Positions 45,091 through 54,724 of a stretch of DNA of 64,000 nt are shown one piece after another. The position numbers and the translations under genes were made by a program. The notes beneath the pieces were generated by a model. It ran no database searches, was not told the origin of the DNA, and saw only the letters and a list, made by a program, of their open reading frames with translations. Within the stretch, counting starts at the first letter, position 1, and each line of letters begins with the position of its first letter. Origin of the DNA: Pseudonocardia benzenivorans CB1190 (lineage in GTDB: Bacteria > Actinomycetota > Actinomycetes > Mycobacteriales > Pseudonocardiaceae); assembly GCF_000196675.2 (NCBI RefSeq), contig NC_015312.1, positions 5,968,501 to 6,032,500 on the forward strand, given 5' to 3'.

Positions 45091-45600
45091 ATGCCGGTCC
45101 AGCGCCTCAACCACGCCGTCCTCTACGTCCGCGACGTCGCCCGGAGCGTGGCGTTCTACCGCGAGGCCCTCGGCTTCCGGGTGAAGGTCGAGATGCCGGG
45201 CCGCGCGGCGTTCCTCCAGGCGGAGGGCTCGTCCAACGACCACGACCTCGGCCTGTTCGCCATCGGCAGCGCCGCCGGCGCCTCGCAGGCCGGGCAGGCG
45301 ACCGTGGGGCTCTACCACCTCGCCTGGGAGGTCGACACCCTCGCCGAGCTCGACCGCATCGCCGGCGTGCTGCGCGAGCGCGGCTCCCTCGTCGGGGCCT
45401 CGGACCACGGCACCACCAAGGCCCTCTACGCCCACGACCCCGACGGTCTCGAGTTCGAGGTCAGCTGGCTCGTTCCCGCCGAGCTCCTCCCTGCCGACGT
45501 CGAGATCACCACTCGCCCCCTCGACCTCGCCGCCGAGATCGAGCGCTACGGCGCCCAGACCCAGGGCGGCATCGGCGTCTCGGTCCCCGTCGCGCCCTGA
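45091..45600 (+). CDS. VOC-family (glyoxalase/dioxygenase-like) protein
   Basis: A 169-residue vicinal-oxygen-chelate protein. VQRLNHAVLYVRDVARSVAFYREALGF gives the first metal His (~8); GLYHLAWEVDTLAELDRI gives the second His (~73); LYAHDPDGLEFEVSW gives the Glu (~122). This is the metal set of extradiol dioxygenases and glyoxalases. The substrate may be an aromatic or thiol adduct sensed by the adjacent MarR. The ATG at 45091 has GGAG 7 nt upstream and fits the family better than an upstream start. Confidence 0.88.
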   Translation: MPVQRLNHAVLYVRDVARSVAFYREALGFRVKVEMPGRAAFLQAEGSSNDHDLGLFAIGSAAGASQAGQATVGLYHLAWEVDTLAELDRIAGVLRERGSLVGASDHGTTKALYAHDPDGLEFEVSWLVPAELLPADVEITTRPLDLAAEIERYGAQTQGGIGVSVPVAP

Positions 45601-45861
45601 CCGTCCCGCGTCTCGGTCGTCGACTGCCCCTCCGGGGTGACCACGGCCCGCGCTCCGGACGGCCACCGGGTGCTCGCCCTGCGGCGGGGTGCTCGCCCCG
45701 ACCCCGGGTGCTCGCCCGGACACCGGATGCGATCTGGCGGTCGGGTGTGCTGTCCGGGCGCCTGGCGCTCACCCGGCGCTGCGGCTGATCGGCCCCTGCT
45801 GCAGGCCCCGGGCCGCAGGTCGCCGGCCGAGGGTGATCAGCCGCGGGGTGATCGTCGAACG
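45601..45861. other. Intergenic stretch with GGGTGCTCGCCC repeats
   Basis: Downstream of the VOC gene, GGGTGCTCGCCC occurs three times within about 45 bp (45669-45715); each copy can fold on itself. They may help termination. No coding potential is supported. Confidence 0.5.
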
Positions 45862-46188
45862 AGGGACCTGAGCGCATGCAAGTGCGCCCATGCCCCGCGG
45901 CCGGCGATCACCCGGTTCGACACCACGCCCCGCGAGCACCACAGCGAACAGTCCTGTCTCGCCGCACCCGGGCGACTCCACGACGAGTGATCACCGCGCG
46001 AGGGACCTGAGCGCATCCTCGTGCGGCCATGCCCCGCAACCGGCGATCACCCGGTTCGACACCACGCCCCGCGAGCACCACAGCGAACAGTCCTGCCTCG
46101 CCGCACCCGGGCGACTCCACGACGAGTGATCACCGCGCGAGGGACCTGAGCGCATCCTCGTGCGCCCATGCCCCGCGATCGGCGATCA
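45862..46188. repeat. 139-bp tandem repeat (two full copies plus a partial)
   Basis: AGGGACCTGAGCGCAT starts at 45862, 46001 and 46140, exactly 139 bp apart. Copies 1 and 2 are nearly identical over the whole unit, differing at a handful of positions; copy 3 diverges at about 46188. Each copy begins with an imperfect palindrome (GGGACCTGAGCGCA ... TGCGCCCATGCCCC) followed by GGCGATCA. Apparent short reading frames through the array are repeat artefacts. Confidence 0.92.
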
Positions 46189-46279
46189 CCGGTCGGCACC
46201 CACTCCGCGCCACGGCAGCGAGCGCACCCGCCGCGCCGCGCCATCCCGCCGGGCCGCGCCACCCCGCCGCACGCGACCC

Positions 46280-46345
46280 CTGATGATCCCCACACGCGGG
46301 ACCTGAGCGCGCCCAGCTGCGCCCACGTCCCACGATTGACGATCA
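46280..46345. repeat. Solo copy of the 139-bp family's palindromic core
   Basis: TGATGATCC, GGGACCTGAGCGC, CTGCGCCCACGTCCC and GACGATCA follow each other as in the tandem units. The final GATCA contains the stop codon of the minus-strand DUF4349 gene (46343-46345), so the element lies exactly at that gene's 3' end. Confidence 0.75.
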
Positions 46346-47431
46346 GCCGGTCTCGGCGTCCGAGCCGGCAGGCCCGCCCGCGGCCGGGGCCGGTCCGGCG
46401 TCCGATCGCCTCGCCCGGACTCGTCGTGACCGCAGCACGCGGCGGCCGCCCCACCCGAGCAGGACGAGCACCGCGACCACGGGCAGCAGCGGCAGGAGGA
46501 ACCCGGCCGTCGCGGCCAGCGCCGAGCCGATCCCCCGCAACCATTCCCAGCCGGTACCGAGCCCCGCGCCGAAACCGGGTCCCGGATCGGCGGCGGGAGC
46601 CGTACCCCGCGGGACGAGCGCGACGTCGATCGTCGCCAGGTCGGTGCTCGTACGCAGCGCGGCGAGGCGGCGCTCCAGCGCGTCGAGGTCGGCCTGGCGC
46701 CGGGTCAGCTCCGACTCGATCGACATGATCTCCGAGACCGAGTCCGCCTGCGCCAGCAGCGTCCGGACGCGGTCGACGCTCGCCCGCATGCTCGCGACCC
46801 GCGCGTCGGTGTCGACGAGCTGGTCGGTGACGTCGCGCGCCGTCGTCGACCGGTCCGTCACGGTGCCCAGCCCGCCGATCCGGTTCAGGAACGCGTCGAG
46901 GCCGACCGAGGGGACCTTCACGACGAGATCGGACCGCTCGCTCGCCGACCGCTCGTTCGCCGCGTAGCCACCCGCGGACGAGGCCGCGGCACGGACGTCG
47001 GCAGCCGCGACCGCCGGGTCGGCGACCTCAACGCGGACCGTCGCCGAACGGACCACCGCGCGGTCGGGCCCGATCGCGGTCTGCGCGGGGTCGGCCCCCG
47101 GGGCGACAGCCCGCGCACCGCTGTCCGAGCTCTCCGACGGCGCGGCCGGCGCGACACTCCCTTCCGCCGCACCGCCCGTCGCCGGTGCGGCGTACCCGGC
47201 TGACGATCCCCGCTCGCCGCTCGCACCGGACGAGGTCGTCGCGACGATCATCGCCGCGAGCAGCACCCCCAGCACGAGCGCCGCGAGCACGACGCCCGCG
47301 ACCCGAAACGCCGTACGCCGGCGCGCACGCCCACGCGACGACGGTGCCGCCGGGGGTGGTGGCGCCGTCGGGGGTGGCGGCGGTGTACGCACGGGCGGCG
47401 CCTGCGGAACCGGGGTCTCGGTCGTCGTCAT
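46343..47431 (-). CDS. DUF4349 membrane protein
   Basis: A 362-residue protein. The cytoplasmic N-terminus is Pro-rich (residues ~5-35), followed by a helix (VAGVVLAALVLGVLLAAMIV, ~43-63). The extracytoplasmic DUF4349 domain (~125-290) has RAVVRSATVRVEVADPAVA, GGYAANERS, VKVPSVGLDAFLNRIGGLGTV and a coiled coil (IMSIESELTRRQADLDALERRLAAL). A second helix (~310-330) and a basic tail follow. The function of DUF4349 is unknown. ATG 47431 follows GAGGGGAGA. Confidence 0.85.
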   Translation of the reverse strand: MTTTETPVPQAPPVRTPPPPPTAPPPPAAPSSRGRARRRTAFRVAGVVLAALVLGVLLAAMIVATTSSGASGERGSSAGYAAPATGGAAEGSVAPAAPSESSDSGARAVAPGADPAQTAIGPDRAVVRSATVRVEVADPAVAAADVRAAASSAGGYAANERSASERSDLVVKVPSVGLDAFLNRIGGLGTVTDRSTTARDVTDQLVDTDARVASMRASVDRVRTLLAQADSVSEIMSIESELTRRQADLDALERRLAALRTSTDLATIDVALVPRGTAPAADPGPGFGAGLGTGWEWLRGIGSALAATAGFLLPLLPVVAVLVLLGWGGRRVLRSRRVRARRSDAGPAPAAGGPAGSDAETG

Positions 47432-47569
47432 CTCGTCTCCCCTCGAGGAGAGGTGACCCTCTCCGCGGAGAGGACGGAACGGACACCGGGAACGGTTGGC
47501 CGAGCCGCCCCGCAAATCTCACGTCGTCGCCAACCCGCGGACAGCGCGGAGGTTCCCCCGCCCTCGGCC

Positions 47570-48022
47570 GCAACCTCACTGTCCCGCCCGGCCGCGGGAC
47601 CAACCCTCAGGTTGCGCCCGGAACCCCGGCCGCCCCTCGGCCCGACGCCGACCGCACCCGCTCCCCCGCACACCGCTGATGGCCCTGACGGTGCGCCACG
47701 GCCCACACCGCAACTCACCGGCGAGCCAGCCCGACTCTCGGGGTGCGCCCCACCCTCGGCCGCAACCTCACTGTCGCGCCCAACCCCGACACCGACCCCC
47801 AGGTTGCGCCCGGAACACCGCCCGCAACCTCGCTGTCGCGCCCAACCCCGACACCGACCCCCAGGTTGCGCCGCCCGGAACCTCGGCTGCCCTCGGTCGA
47901 CGCCGGCCGACTCGCGTCCTCCCGCACACCGCGGACGGCTCTGACGCTGATCTGGACCACGCCGCAACCTCACCGTGGAGGCGAGCCACCGGACCGACCC
48001 TCAGGTTGCGCTCGGGACACCG
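47570..48022. repeat. Scattered and tandem copies of the 62-bp palindromic unit
   Basis: Units begin with GCAACC at 47570, 47762, 47824 and 47965, with a diverged one (GCAACT) at 47710. The pair 47762/47824 is spaced exactly 62 bp and nearly identical. Each ends with CAGGTTGCGC 45-50 bp after its start. They are the same family as the array at 36051. They fill most of the 730-bp gap between the DUF4349 and YbjN genes; no gene is supported there. Confidence 0.85.
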
Positions 48023-48161
48023 GCGCCGACCGAGCCGCGACCCGGCGTCCCCGGCGCACCGCTCCACGACGGCAACCGCACCGGCGCACCCGGAGGCGGA
48101 ACCGGCCGCCCGACCCGCGCGTCGGCTCGACCGAAGGGCGCGGCCGTCGCGGCGTCGGCGG

Positions 48162-48641
48162 TCAGGTGAAGAGGTGCTCGAAGGCGCGGAGGTTGGCCAG
48201 GGACTCGCCACGCTCGGTCCGCCAGGCGTACTCCTTGCGGATCGAGGACGCGAAGCCCAGCTCCAGGAGGGTGTTGAAGTCGCCGTCGGCGGCCTCGAGG
48301 ACCTGGCCGAGGATGCGGTCGAGCTCCGCGGAGGTCACGGCGTCGAGCGAGGCCCGTCCGATCAGGTGGATGTCGCCGATGCGGTCGAGCGCGTAGTGCA
48401 CACCGTAGAGCCGCGCGTTGCGTTGCAACAGGAAACGGTAGACACCCTCGTGGTTCTCGTCAGGCTGACGACAGACGAAGGCCTGCACGAACAGGGTGTG
48501 CTCACGCACGACGAGCCAGCACGGCGTCTGCAGCCGGTTGGTGCCGGGGAGGGTGACCAGGTACTCACCGCGGTCGCGCCGGGTGTGCTCGACATCGAGG
48601 TCCCGCAGCGCGGCCTCGATCACGACGACGGGATCGCTCAT
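48162..48641 (-). CDS. YbjN-domain protein
   Basis: A 159-residue protein of the type III secretion chaperone-like / YbjN fold: VVVIEAALRDLDVEHTRR, GEYLVTLPGTNRLQTPCWLVV, VCRQPDENHEGVYRFLLQRNARLYGVHYALDRIGDIHLIGRASL (in parts). The homologue next to mshA in mycobacteria is Rv0487 (from memory). The role is unknown; a chaperone or adaptor role is often guessed. It starts 18 bp from the mshA stop in the same direction. Confidence 0.88.
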   Translation of the reverse strand: MSDPVVVIEAALRDLDVEHTRRDRGEYLVTLPGTNRLQTPCWLVVREHTLFVQAFVCRQPDENHEGVYRFLLQRNARLYGVHYALDRIGDIHLIGRASLDAVTSAELDRILGQVLEAADGDFNTLLELGFASSIRKEYAWRTERGESLANLRAFEHLFT

Positions 48642-48659
48642 GGAGATCGGGTCCCCCGC

Positions 48660-50033
48660 TCAGCTCTCGCCCACACGCGCGAGACCGTCGCGCACCCGGG
48701 CGAGTGTCGCGGCGTCGAGTGTCCGGCCGCCGCCGACCGCCGCGGGGCTGCGCCGGACGGCGAACTCCGCGCCGGCCTCGGCGTAGGTGGCGAGCAGCGC
48801 CTCGGTCGTCCGGTCCCAGGAGAACCGGTTGGCGTGTGCGACCGCTCCCGCGGCCAGCCATTCGCGGCGCGCGCGGTCGAGCGCGACGGCGGCGAGGGCG
48901 TCGGCCCACCGGGCGGGGTCGTGGCCCCCGACGAGCAGCCCGGACCGGCCGTCGTCGACGGCGACGGGCAGCCCGCCCACGGCGGCCGCGACGACGGGCG
49001 TCGCACACGCCTGCGCCTCCAGCGCCACCAGCCCGAAGGACTCGTTGTGGCTGGGCACGGCGACGACGTCGGCGGCGCGGTAGACCTGCACCAGCTCGCG
49101 ACCGTTCTGCGGGGGCAGGAAGCGCAGCACGTCGTCGAGGCCGAGCGCGGTGCCCAGCTCCTGCAGCGCGCGCGGTTCGGCCAGCCCGCTGCCCGAGGGC
49201 CCGCCCGCGACGAGCACGACGAGACGTTCCCGCAGCGCCGGGTCGCGGCGCAGCAGTTCGGCCGCGGCGCGCAGCAGCACGTCGGGGGCCTTGAGCGGCT
49301 GGATGCGTCCGACGAAGGCGAGGACGACGGCATCGGGCGGCAGCCCGAGGCGGGACCGGGCGATCGCGGCGGACCCGGGCGTGAACCGGTCGAGGTCCAC
49401 GCCGGGCGGGATCGTGACGGTCCGCAGCGGATCGGCGTCGTAGAGGTCGAGCAGCTGCCGGGTCTCGATGTCGGTGTTGGTGATGAGCCGGTCGGCCTCG
49501 GCGACCACCTGGTCCTCGCCGATCACGCGGACCATCGGCTCGGGCGGGTCACCGTCGGCGAGAGCGGCGTTCTTGACCTTGGCGAGGGTGTGCGCGCTGT
49601 GCACGAGGGGGACGCCCCAACGGTCGCGCGCGAGCCAACCCACCTGACCGGAAAGCCAGTAGTGGGAGTGGATCGTGTCGTACCAGCCGGGCTCGTGGCG
49701 GGCCTCGGCGCGCATGACGCCGGAGGCGAACGCGCACAGCTGGCCGGGCAGGTCGTTCTTGCCCAGCCCCTCGTACGGCCCCGCGGCGAGGTGCCGGACG
49801 AGCACACCGGGAGCCATCTCGACGACCGGCGGCAGCTCCGACGACGTGGCCCGGGTGAAGATCTCGACGGCCACACCACGTCGGGCCATGCGCTGGGCGG
49901 TCTGCACGATGTAGACGTTCATCCCGCCGGCGTCGCCGGTCCCGGGCTGCTCCAGCGGCGAGGTGTGGACCGACAGGACGCACACCCGACGCGGCGGGCG
50001 CGCGGGTCGCGGTCCGCCGTGGCGATCGCTCAC
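48660..50033 (-). CDS. mshA: D-inositol-3-phosphate glycosyltransferase MshA
   Basis: A 457-residue GT-B glycosyltransferase (family GT4). It transfers GlcNAc from UDP-GlcNAc to 1-L-myo-inositol-1-phosphate, the first step of mycothiol synthesis. The N-terminal half has [25 protein letters not shown] and [14 protein letters not shown]; the C-terminal half has [25 protein letters not shown] and the E-x7-E motif in [21 protein letters not shown]. The GTG overlaps the upstream HSP90-like gene's stop by 4 nt (GTGA). Confidence 0.95.
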   Translation of the reverse strand: MSDRHGGPRPARPPRRVCVLSVHTSPLEQPGTGDAGGMNVYIVQTAQRMARRGVAVEIFTRATSSELPPVVEMAPGVLVRHLAAGPYEGLGKNDLPGQLCAFASGVMRAEARHEPGWYDTIHSHYWLSGQVGWLARDRWGVPLVHSAHTLAKVKNAALADGDPPEPMVRVIGEDQVVAEADRLITNTDIETRQLLDLYDADPLRTVTIPPGVDLDRFTPGSAAIARSRLGLPPDAVVLAFVGRIQPLKAPDVLLRAAAELLRRDPALRERLVVLVAGGPSGSGLAEPRALQELGTALGLDDVLRFLPPQNGRELVQVYRAADVVAVPSHNESFGLVALEAQACATPVVAAAVGGLPVAVDDGRSGLLVGGHDPARWADALAAVALDRARREWLAAGAVAHANRFSWDRTTEALLATYAEAGAEFAVRRSPAAVGGGRTLDAATLARVRDGLARVGES

Positions 50034-53023
50034 GAGTTCTTCCTAGCACGCACGCCCGCGGTCCACCCACCGTGCGGCAGGGGCGCCCGCTCGGTCGCGA
50101 GCAGCCCGACGAGTGCCCGGAGCGGATCGCTCGCGTGCCATCGTCCGGCCCCGTCGGGCCAGGCTGCGACGGTGCGCCTGCCCAGGTCCGGACGGCGTAG
50201 CGCGACGGCGAGCTCGTCGTGCAGCACCAGGTCGCCGGGCGGAACGGGGACCCCGAGTGTGTGGCACGCCACCACGACATCGGGCATTGCGGACCAGGCC
50301 ACGAGCCGCCCCGCGTCCGGTTCGACCGTCGCGTCCACATAGTCCGATGCGAGCGGCAGGTCGAGCAGCTCGGCGAGCACCGCCGGGTCGCCGCCGGCGA
50401 CGACCTCGGCGGCGGGCAGCACGGCGGCGAGCCAGGGCGCGTCGAGGACGACGACGTCGTCGACGGGTACGACGCTGGCGTCGAGCACCCGCACCCGCTG
50501 CGGGGGCTCGACCGCGGCCGGGTCGACCCGGCCGTCGGCGACGGCATCGGCGAGGGCCTCGTAGGCGGCGAGGACGGTCGCGGGGTCGGGGGCCCGGGAC
50601 GGGTCGGCGAGGCGCTCGAGCAGGTCGTGGGCGGCCTCGGGGTCGTCGACCGTGAGCCCCGCCCGGACGCCGACGGCCCGCAGCACCGCGTCGTCGACAC
50701 CGGGCGCGGGCGCCGGGGCGTACAGCGCGGCGAGGTCGGACGCCGTCGCCAGCCTCCAGTGCCCGGGTGGGCGCCCGCCGAGCAGGACGTTGGCACGCAG
50801 CCACCAACGCACGTAGCCGTCGGCGAGCACGGCGGCCCGGCTCTCGCGGTCGGCGCCGAGCAGGGCGAGCGCGGCGGGCCAGGCGTCGTCGTCGACGAGG
50901 TCGAGGTCGCGCAGGCCGACGAACCGCACGGGTGGCGCGTCCAGGCCGTCCCACCAGACGTCCGCGTCGTGCAGGTCGTGGTCGGGGCCGAGGGGCTCGT
51001 CGTCGACGACGAGCCCGAACCCGTCCAGCACACCGGCCGCGACGAGCGCCGCGCGCGGGAACCGGGCGGCGACGTCGGCGTCGAGCACACCGACGGGTGC
51101 GTCCGGCGCGAGCAGCGGCCGGATCGCGGCGTCGGGCAGGACGAGCTCGTCGGCGCGGGCGGGGTCGCCGTGCTCGTCGGGCAGGGCGAGTGCGCCCAGC
51201 CGGGGGCCGGCGTCGGTCAGCGCGAGCAGCCCCAGCACCGCGGCGGCCAGGGGCGCGGTGTCCAACCCGGCCTCGGCGTCGTCGACGGACCGTTCGACGG
51301 CCTCGCGCAACGCGGGCACCTCGAGCAGCGACGCCGGCTCGGCCGCGACGGCGCCGAGGCGTTCGAGCAGCGGGTGCACGGCGGCCGGGTCGGCCAGGTG
51401 CAGGCCGGGGACGTCGAGCCCGGCGAGCAGCTCGGCGGTCTCGGCGACCGGGAGCAGCACGGTCGCCGGCCCGGCAACGACCCGGCCGTCGGCGAGCGGG
51501 ACGGGCAGCGCGCGCAGCTCGTCGAGCAGGCCCGGGACGAGGTCGACAGCGGGCTCGATCGCCGCGTACACCGAACGCCACCACTCGCCGGGTCGCTCGG
51601 TACCGAGCAGCCGATCGGCCAGCTCGGCGGGGCCGACGCAGCGCAGCCCCAGCTCGTCGAGCACCCCGGCCGGGACACCGCGCACCGCGTCGGGATCGAC
51701 GAGCGGGAGGTCGAGCAGCGCGGCGAGGGCCCCGGAGCCGGGCAGGTCGAGCCACTGCGCGCGGCGGGCGACCAGCGTCCCGTCCGCGGCGGCGGGCAGC
51801 CACTGTCCGTCACGCAGGGCGGCGAGGACGGCCTCGCGCAGCGCGGCGTCGGTCGTCGAGCGGGGGAAGCCGGGCGCCGGGACGAGCCCGGCCCGGGCGG
51901 CGGGGGCGACGGCGTGGACCAGGTCCAGGTAGGCCGGTCCGGCGGCGGCGAGGATCTGCCGGGTCGCGGCGGTGTCCCGGACGCGGCGACGGTCGGGCTC
52001 CAGGGGGACGGTCGCGATCAGCCGCGCGGGCAGCGACAGGCGTTCGTCCGACCGCGTCGGCGCGTGCAGCACCTCGTCCGCGTCCGGCGGCAGCGGCTCG
52101 GGCGTGCCGTCGGCGGCCGACGGCAGCGCCCACGTCAGCGCCCACTCCCGACGCCCGCGCTGTTCGACGGCCTGGTCGCCGGCGGCGTCGTCGTCGAACG
52201 TGCCCGTGGACCGCACGAGCAGCCAGGACCTGCCGCCGACGCGGACCCGGCCGTCGGCCTCGTCGTCGCGGCGGACCGTCACGTCGCCGACGGTGACCTC
52301 GACGAGGTCGGGCAGCCCGAGCAGCAGGTCCGGCGCCTGCGCGGCGGCGTCGGCGAGCAGCGGGCCGGGATCGGCCCCGGACGCCAGCGGGAGCCGCACC
52401 TCGGTGTCGTACCCGGCGGGCGGCGGTTCCTCGACGACGGGCCAGGCCAGCCGCAGCACTGGCAGCTGCCCGGCACGCCGGGTCAGCTCCGCGGCCGGCC
52501 CGGGCAGCGTGCCGACGGCCGACGCGGTCGCCGACGCCGAGAACCGCACGCCGTGGCCGTCGCCACGGACGATCCGCGGCTCGTGGGAGACGGCGAGCAC
52601 CGCGGCGAACCCGACGCCGAACCGGCCGACGGAGCCCGTGTCGTCGCGCTTGGCCGACGCGCGCAGCGACGCCAGCGCGGTGACCCCGGCCGCGTCGAGC
52701 GGGGCACCGGTGTTCGCGACGCGCAGCTCGTCGGCGACCAACCTGACGAGCACCCGCCCGGCGATCCCCGCCGTACGGGCCGCGTCGGCGGCGTTCTGCG
52801 CCAGCTCGACGAACCAGGCGCCGGCGTACCCGCCGAGGAGCAGGTCCTCCTCGGCGTTGGCGTCCTCCCGGAAACGGGTCGGGGACGCGGCCCAGGCGTC
52901 CAGGACGGCACCGCGCAGGGCCCTCGTCCCGAACGGGTCCGCCCCGACCGGATCCGCCCCGACCGGATTCGCGCCGACCGGATCCGCCCCGACCGGGTCC
53001 GCCGCGGCCGGGTCGGTGCTCAC
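50030..53023 (-). CDS. Sacsin-type HSP90-like ATPase (GHKL), ~1000 residues
   Basis: A 997-residue protein. The first ~20 residues are DPVGA pentapeptides. A GHKL ATP-binding domain follows: [18 protein letters not shown] (ATP/Mg box), [31 protein letters not shown] (the D-x-G-x-G position reads NTG) and [22 protein letters not shown] (G-x-G lid). The remaining ~750 residues are Leu/Asp/Ala/Val-rich, with many repeated ADP/LPDE-type turns and no recognised domain. It resembles the sacsin N-terminal ATP-binding-like family of actinobacteria, of unknown function. GTG 53023 is the first in-frame start after the DUF3027 gene. It is coupled to mshA. Confidence 0.8.
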   Translation of the reverse strand: MSTDPAAADPVGADPVGANPVGADPVGADPFGTRALRGAVLDAWAASPTRFREDANAEEDLLLGGYAGAWFVELAQNAADAARTAGIAGRVLVRLVADELRVANTGAPLDAAGVTALASLRASAKRDDTGSVGRFGVGFAAVLAVSHEPRIVRGDGHGVRFSASATASAVGTLPGPAAELTRRAGQLPVLRLAWPVVEEPPPAGYDTEVRLPLASGADPGPLLADAAAQAPDLLLGLPDLVEVTVGDVTVRRDDEADGRVRVGGRSWLLVRSTGTFDDDAAGDQAVEQRGRREWALTWALPSAADGTPEPLPPDADEVLHAPTRSDERLSLPARLIATVPLEPDRRRVRDTAATRQILAAAGPAYLDLVHAVAPAARAGLVPAPGFPRSTTDAALREAVLAALRDGQWLPAAADGTLVARRAQWLDLPGSGALAALLDLPLVDPDAVRGVPAGVLDELGLRCVGPAELADRLLGTERPGEWWRSVYAAIEPAVDLVPGLLDELRALPVPLADGRVVAGPATVLLPVAETAELLAGLDVPGLHLADPAAVHPLLERLGAVAAEPASLLEVPALREAVERSVDDAEAGLDTAPLAAAVLGLLALTDAGPRLGALALPDEHGDPARADELVLPDAAIRPLLAPDAPVGVLDADVAARFPRAALVAAGVLDGFGLVVDDEPLGPDHDLHDADVWWDGLDAPPVRFVGLRDLDLVDDDAWPAALALLGADRESRAAVLADGYVRWWLRANVLLGGRPPGHWRLATASDLAALYAPAPAPGVDDAVLRAVGVRAGLTVDDPEAAHDLLERLADPSRAPDPATVLAAYEALADAVADGRVDPAAVEPPQRVRVLDASVVPVDDVVVLDAPWLAAVLPAAEVVAGGDPAVLAELLDLPLASDYVDATVEPDAGRLVAWSAMPDVVVACHTLGVPVPPGDLVLHDELAVALRRPDLGRRTVAAWPDGAGRWHASDPLRALVGLLATERAPLPHGGWTAGVRARKNS

Positions 53024-53061
53024 CGGGTCGGCGCTCGGGGCGGCACCGACGGGCTCAGCGC

Positions 53062-53895
53062 TCAGGAGTCGGCCGGCTCGAGCTCGGCGGCGGGGCGCTC
53101 CACCGTCTCCAGGTCGACCCCGTCGTCGTAGACGAGGGCGGCGACCTGCACCGGCGACCCCGGCTCGACGACGACGTCGGAGTGCGCGCCACAGCCGTAC
53201 TCGACGGCCACGACCGCCCCGTCGCCCGGGGAGAACTCGTTGGCGCACACGCCGAACCCACCGCGCAGCGAGCCGGCGAGCGGCACGAAGAAGCCGCAGG
53301 TCCCGCACACGCCCGGCGCGGAGCGCGCGATCGGCGCGGACGGCCCGCGCGGACCCTCCTGCCAACGGGCGGCGGCCTCGGTGCGCCCGAACCGGCTCAG
53401 CACCCGGGTCCGCCCCAGCCCGACCTCGAGGGCGACCTCCTCGACGGCCGGGTCGTCGGACTCGACGTAGCCGGGGACCAACCGCGCGTCGTCGGGAGGC
53501 GAGGGCAGCAGGTCGCCGACCCCGAGGTCGCCGGGACGGACCCGCTCCTGCCACGGCACCCACGTGGGCGCGACCAGCGCATCCGGGCCGGGCAGCATCA
53601 CGACCTCGCTGACGGTGGCCGTCCCGTCCTCGGCCGAGCCCGCGGCCAGCGTGACGGCCCACCGCCACCCGCGATAGCCGGGCCGCGTCGCGGCGAAGAA
53701 GTGGGTGTAGGCGGCGCCGCCGTCCTCGGCGACGCCGCACAGGTGCTCGCCGACCGCGGCCGCGGCCTCGGTCGGGTTCGCGTCGGACCCCGCCTCCTCG
53801 ACGGCCGCCGCGCGGGCGAGGTCGACGGCGTCGGCCAGCAGGCGCTGCGCCTCGCCGCCGGCGGCGCCCTCGTCGTGCGTCGGTTCGTCGCTCAT
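53062..53895 (-). CDS. DUF3027 protein with putative zinc-binding cysteines
   Basis: A 277-residue actinobacterial protein. Family blocks are HLCGVAEDGGAAYTHFFAATRPGYRGWRWAVTLA, TVSEVVMLPGPDALVAPTWVPWQERVRPGDLGVGDLLP and GYVESDDP (in parts). Four cysteines in CGTCGFF, GFGVCANEFSP and GCGAHSD look like a zinc ribbon. The function is unknown. The start codon ATG is 10 bp from the divergent glutamine cyclotransferase frame. It precedes the HSP90-like gene by 38 bp on the same strand, so the two are probably co-transcribed. Confidence 0.85.
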   Translation of the reverse strand: MSDEPTHDEGAAGGEAQRLLADAVDLARAAAVEEAGSDANPTEAAAAVGEHLCGVAEDGGAAYTHFFAATRPGYRGWRWAVTLAAGSAEDGTATVSEVVMLPGPDALVAPTWVPWQERVRPGDLGVGDLLPSPPDDARLVPGYVESDDPAVEEVALEVGLGRTRVLSRFGRTEAAARWQEGPRGPSAPIARSAPGVCGTCGFFVPLAGSLRGGFGVCANEFSPGDGAVVAVEYGCGAHSDVVVEPGSPVQVAALVYDDGVDLETVERPAAELEPADS

Positions 53896-53923
53896 TCCCG
53901 GGATTGTGCCACCCTGGCGGATC

Positions 53924-54685
53924 GTGATCGTCCGCCGTGCGCTCCTGCTGGTCGCCCTGTTGGCGATGGCGGCGTGCGGAGCGGGCTCGCCGGGGGCGCC
54001 GACGCTGCGCCCGCAGGTCCTCGGCGAGCTCCCGCACGACACGTCGGCGTTCACCGAGGGCCTCGAGGTCGCCGGCGGCAGCCTCTACGAGAGCACAGGG
54101 CTGGCCGGCCGGTCGCAGCTGCGCGAGCTCGATCCGGCGACGGGTGCGCTGCGCCGCGCGGTGCCGCTGCCGGCGGACTACTTCGGCGAGGGCCTGACGG
54201 TCGTCGGCGACCGGATCTGGCAGCTGACCTGGCGCGACGGTGTCGCCCTCGAATGGGACCGGGCCTCGTTGCAGCTCCTGCGGCAGGTGCCGATCAGCGG
54301 TGAGGGCTGGGGGCTGTGTTCGGACGGGGCACGGCTGGTCCGCTCCGACGGCACCGATCTGCTCCGGTTCCAGGACCCGACGACGTTCGCCGAGACCGGG
54401 TCGGTGCGGGTGACGGTCGACGGCGAGCCGCTGCCGCAGATCAACGAGCTGGAGTGCGTGGCCGGGCAGGTCTGGGCCAACGTCTGGCAGACCGACCGGA
54501 TCGTGCGGATCGACCCGGCCACCGGGGTGGTGACGGCCGTCGTCGACGCGTCGGGGCTGCTCTCCGCGGCGCAGCGACCCGGGACCGACGTGCTCAACGG
54601 CATCGCCTCGCTCGGCGGCGACGAGTTCCTGCTGACGGGCAAGTTCTGGCCGGTGATGTTCCGGGTGCGGTTCACCGCTTCGTGA
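53924..54685 (+). CDS. Glutaminyl-peptide cyclotransferase-type lipoprotein
   Basis: A 253-residue, beta-propeller glutamine cyclotransferase of the plant/bacterial kind. A signal peptide with lipobox MAAC (Cys ~18) is followed by the family wording LPHDTSAFTEGLEVAGGSLYESTGLAGRSQLRELD, YFGEGLTVVGDRIWQLTW, GEGWGLCSDGARLV, INELECVAGQVWANVWQTDRIVRIDP and VLNGIA near the C-terminus (in parts). It turns N-terminal Gln into pyroglutamate on exported peptides. GTG 53924 gives the best signal peptide; GTG 53906 is possible. Confidence 0.9.
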   Translation: MIVRRALLLVALLAMAACGAGSPGAPTLRPQVLGELPHDTSAFTEGLEVAGGSLYESTGLAGRSQLRELDPATGALRRAVPLPADYFGEGLTVVGDRIWQLTWRDGVALEWDRASLQLLRQVPISGEGWGLCSDGARLVRSDGTDLLRFQDPTTFAETGSVRVTVDGEPLPQINELECVAGQVWANVWQTDRIVRIDPATGVVTAVVDASGLLSAAQRPGTDVLNGIASLGGDEFLLTGKFWPVMFRVRFTAS

Positions 54686-54724
54686 GTGGCACGCAACGGA
54701 GGGCCCATGGGCCACAATGGTTGC

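Noticed and set aside
45890-46283. Short plus- and minus-strand frames starting MPRGRRSPG and similar
   Set aside because: They are created by the 139-bp tandem repeat, recur once per unit, lack ribosome binding sites and match no protein family.
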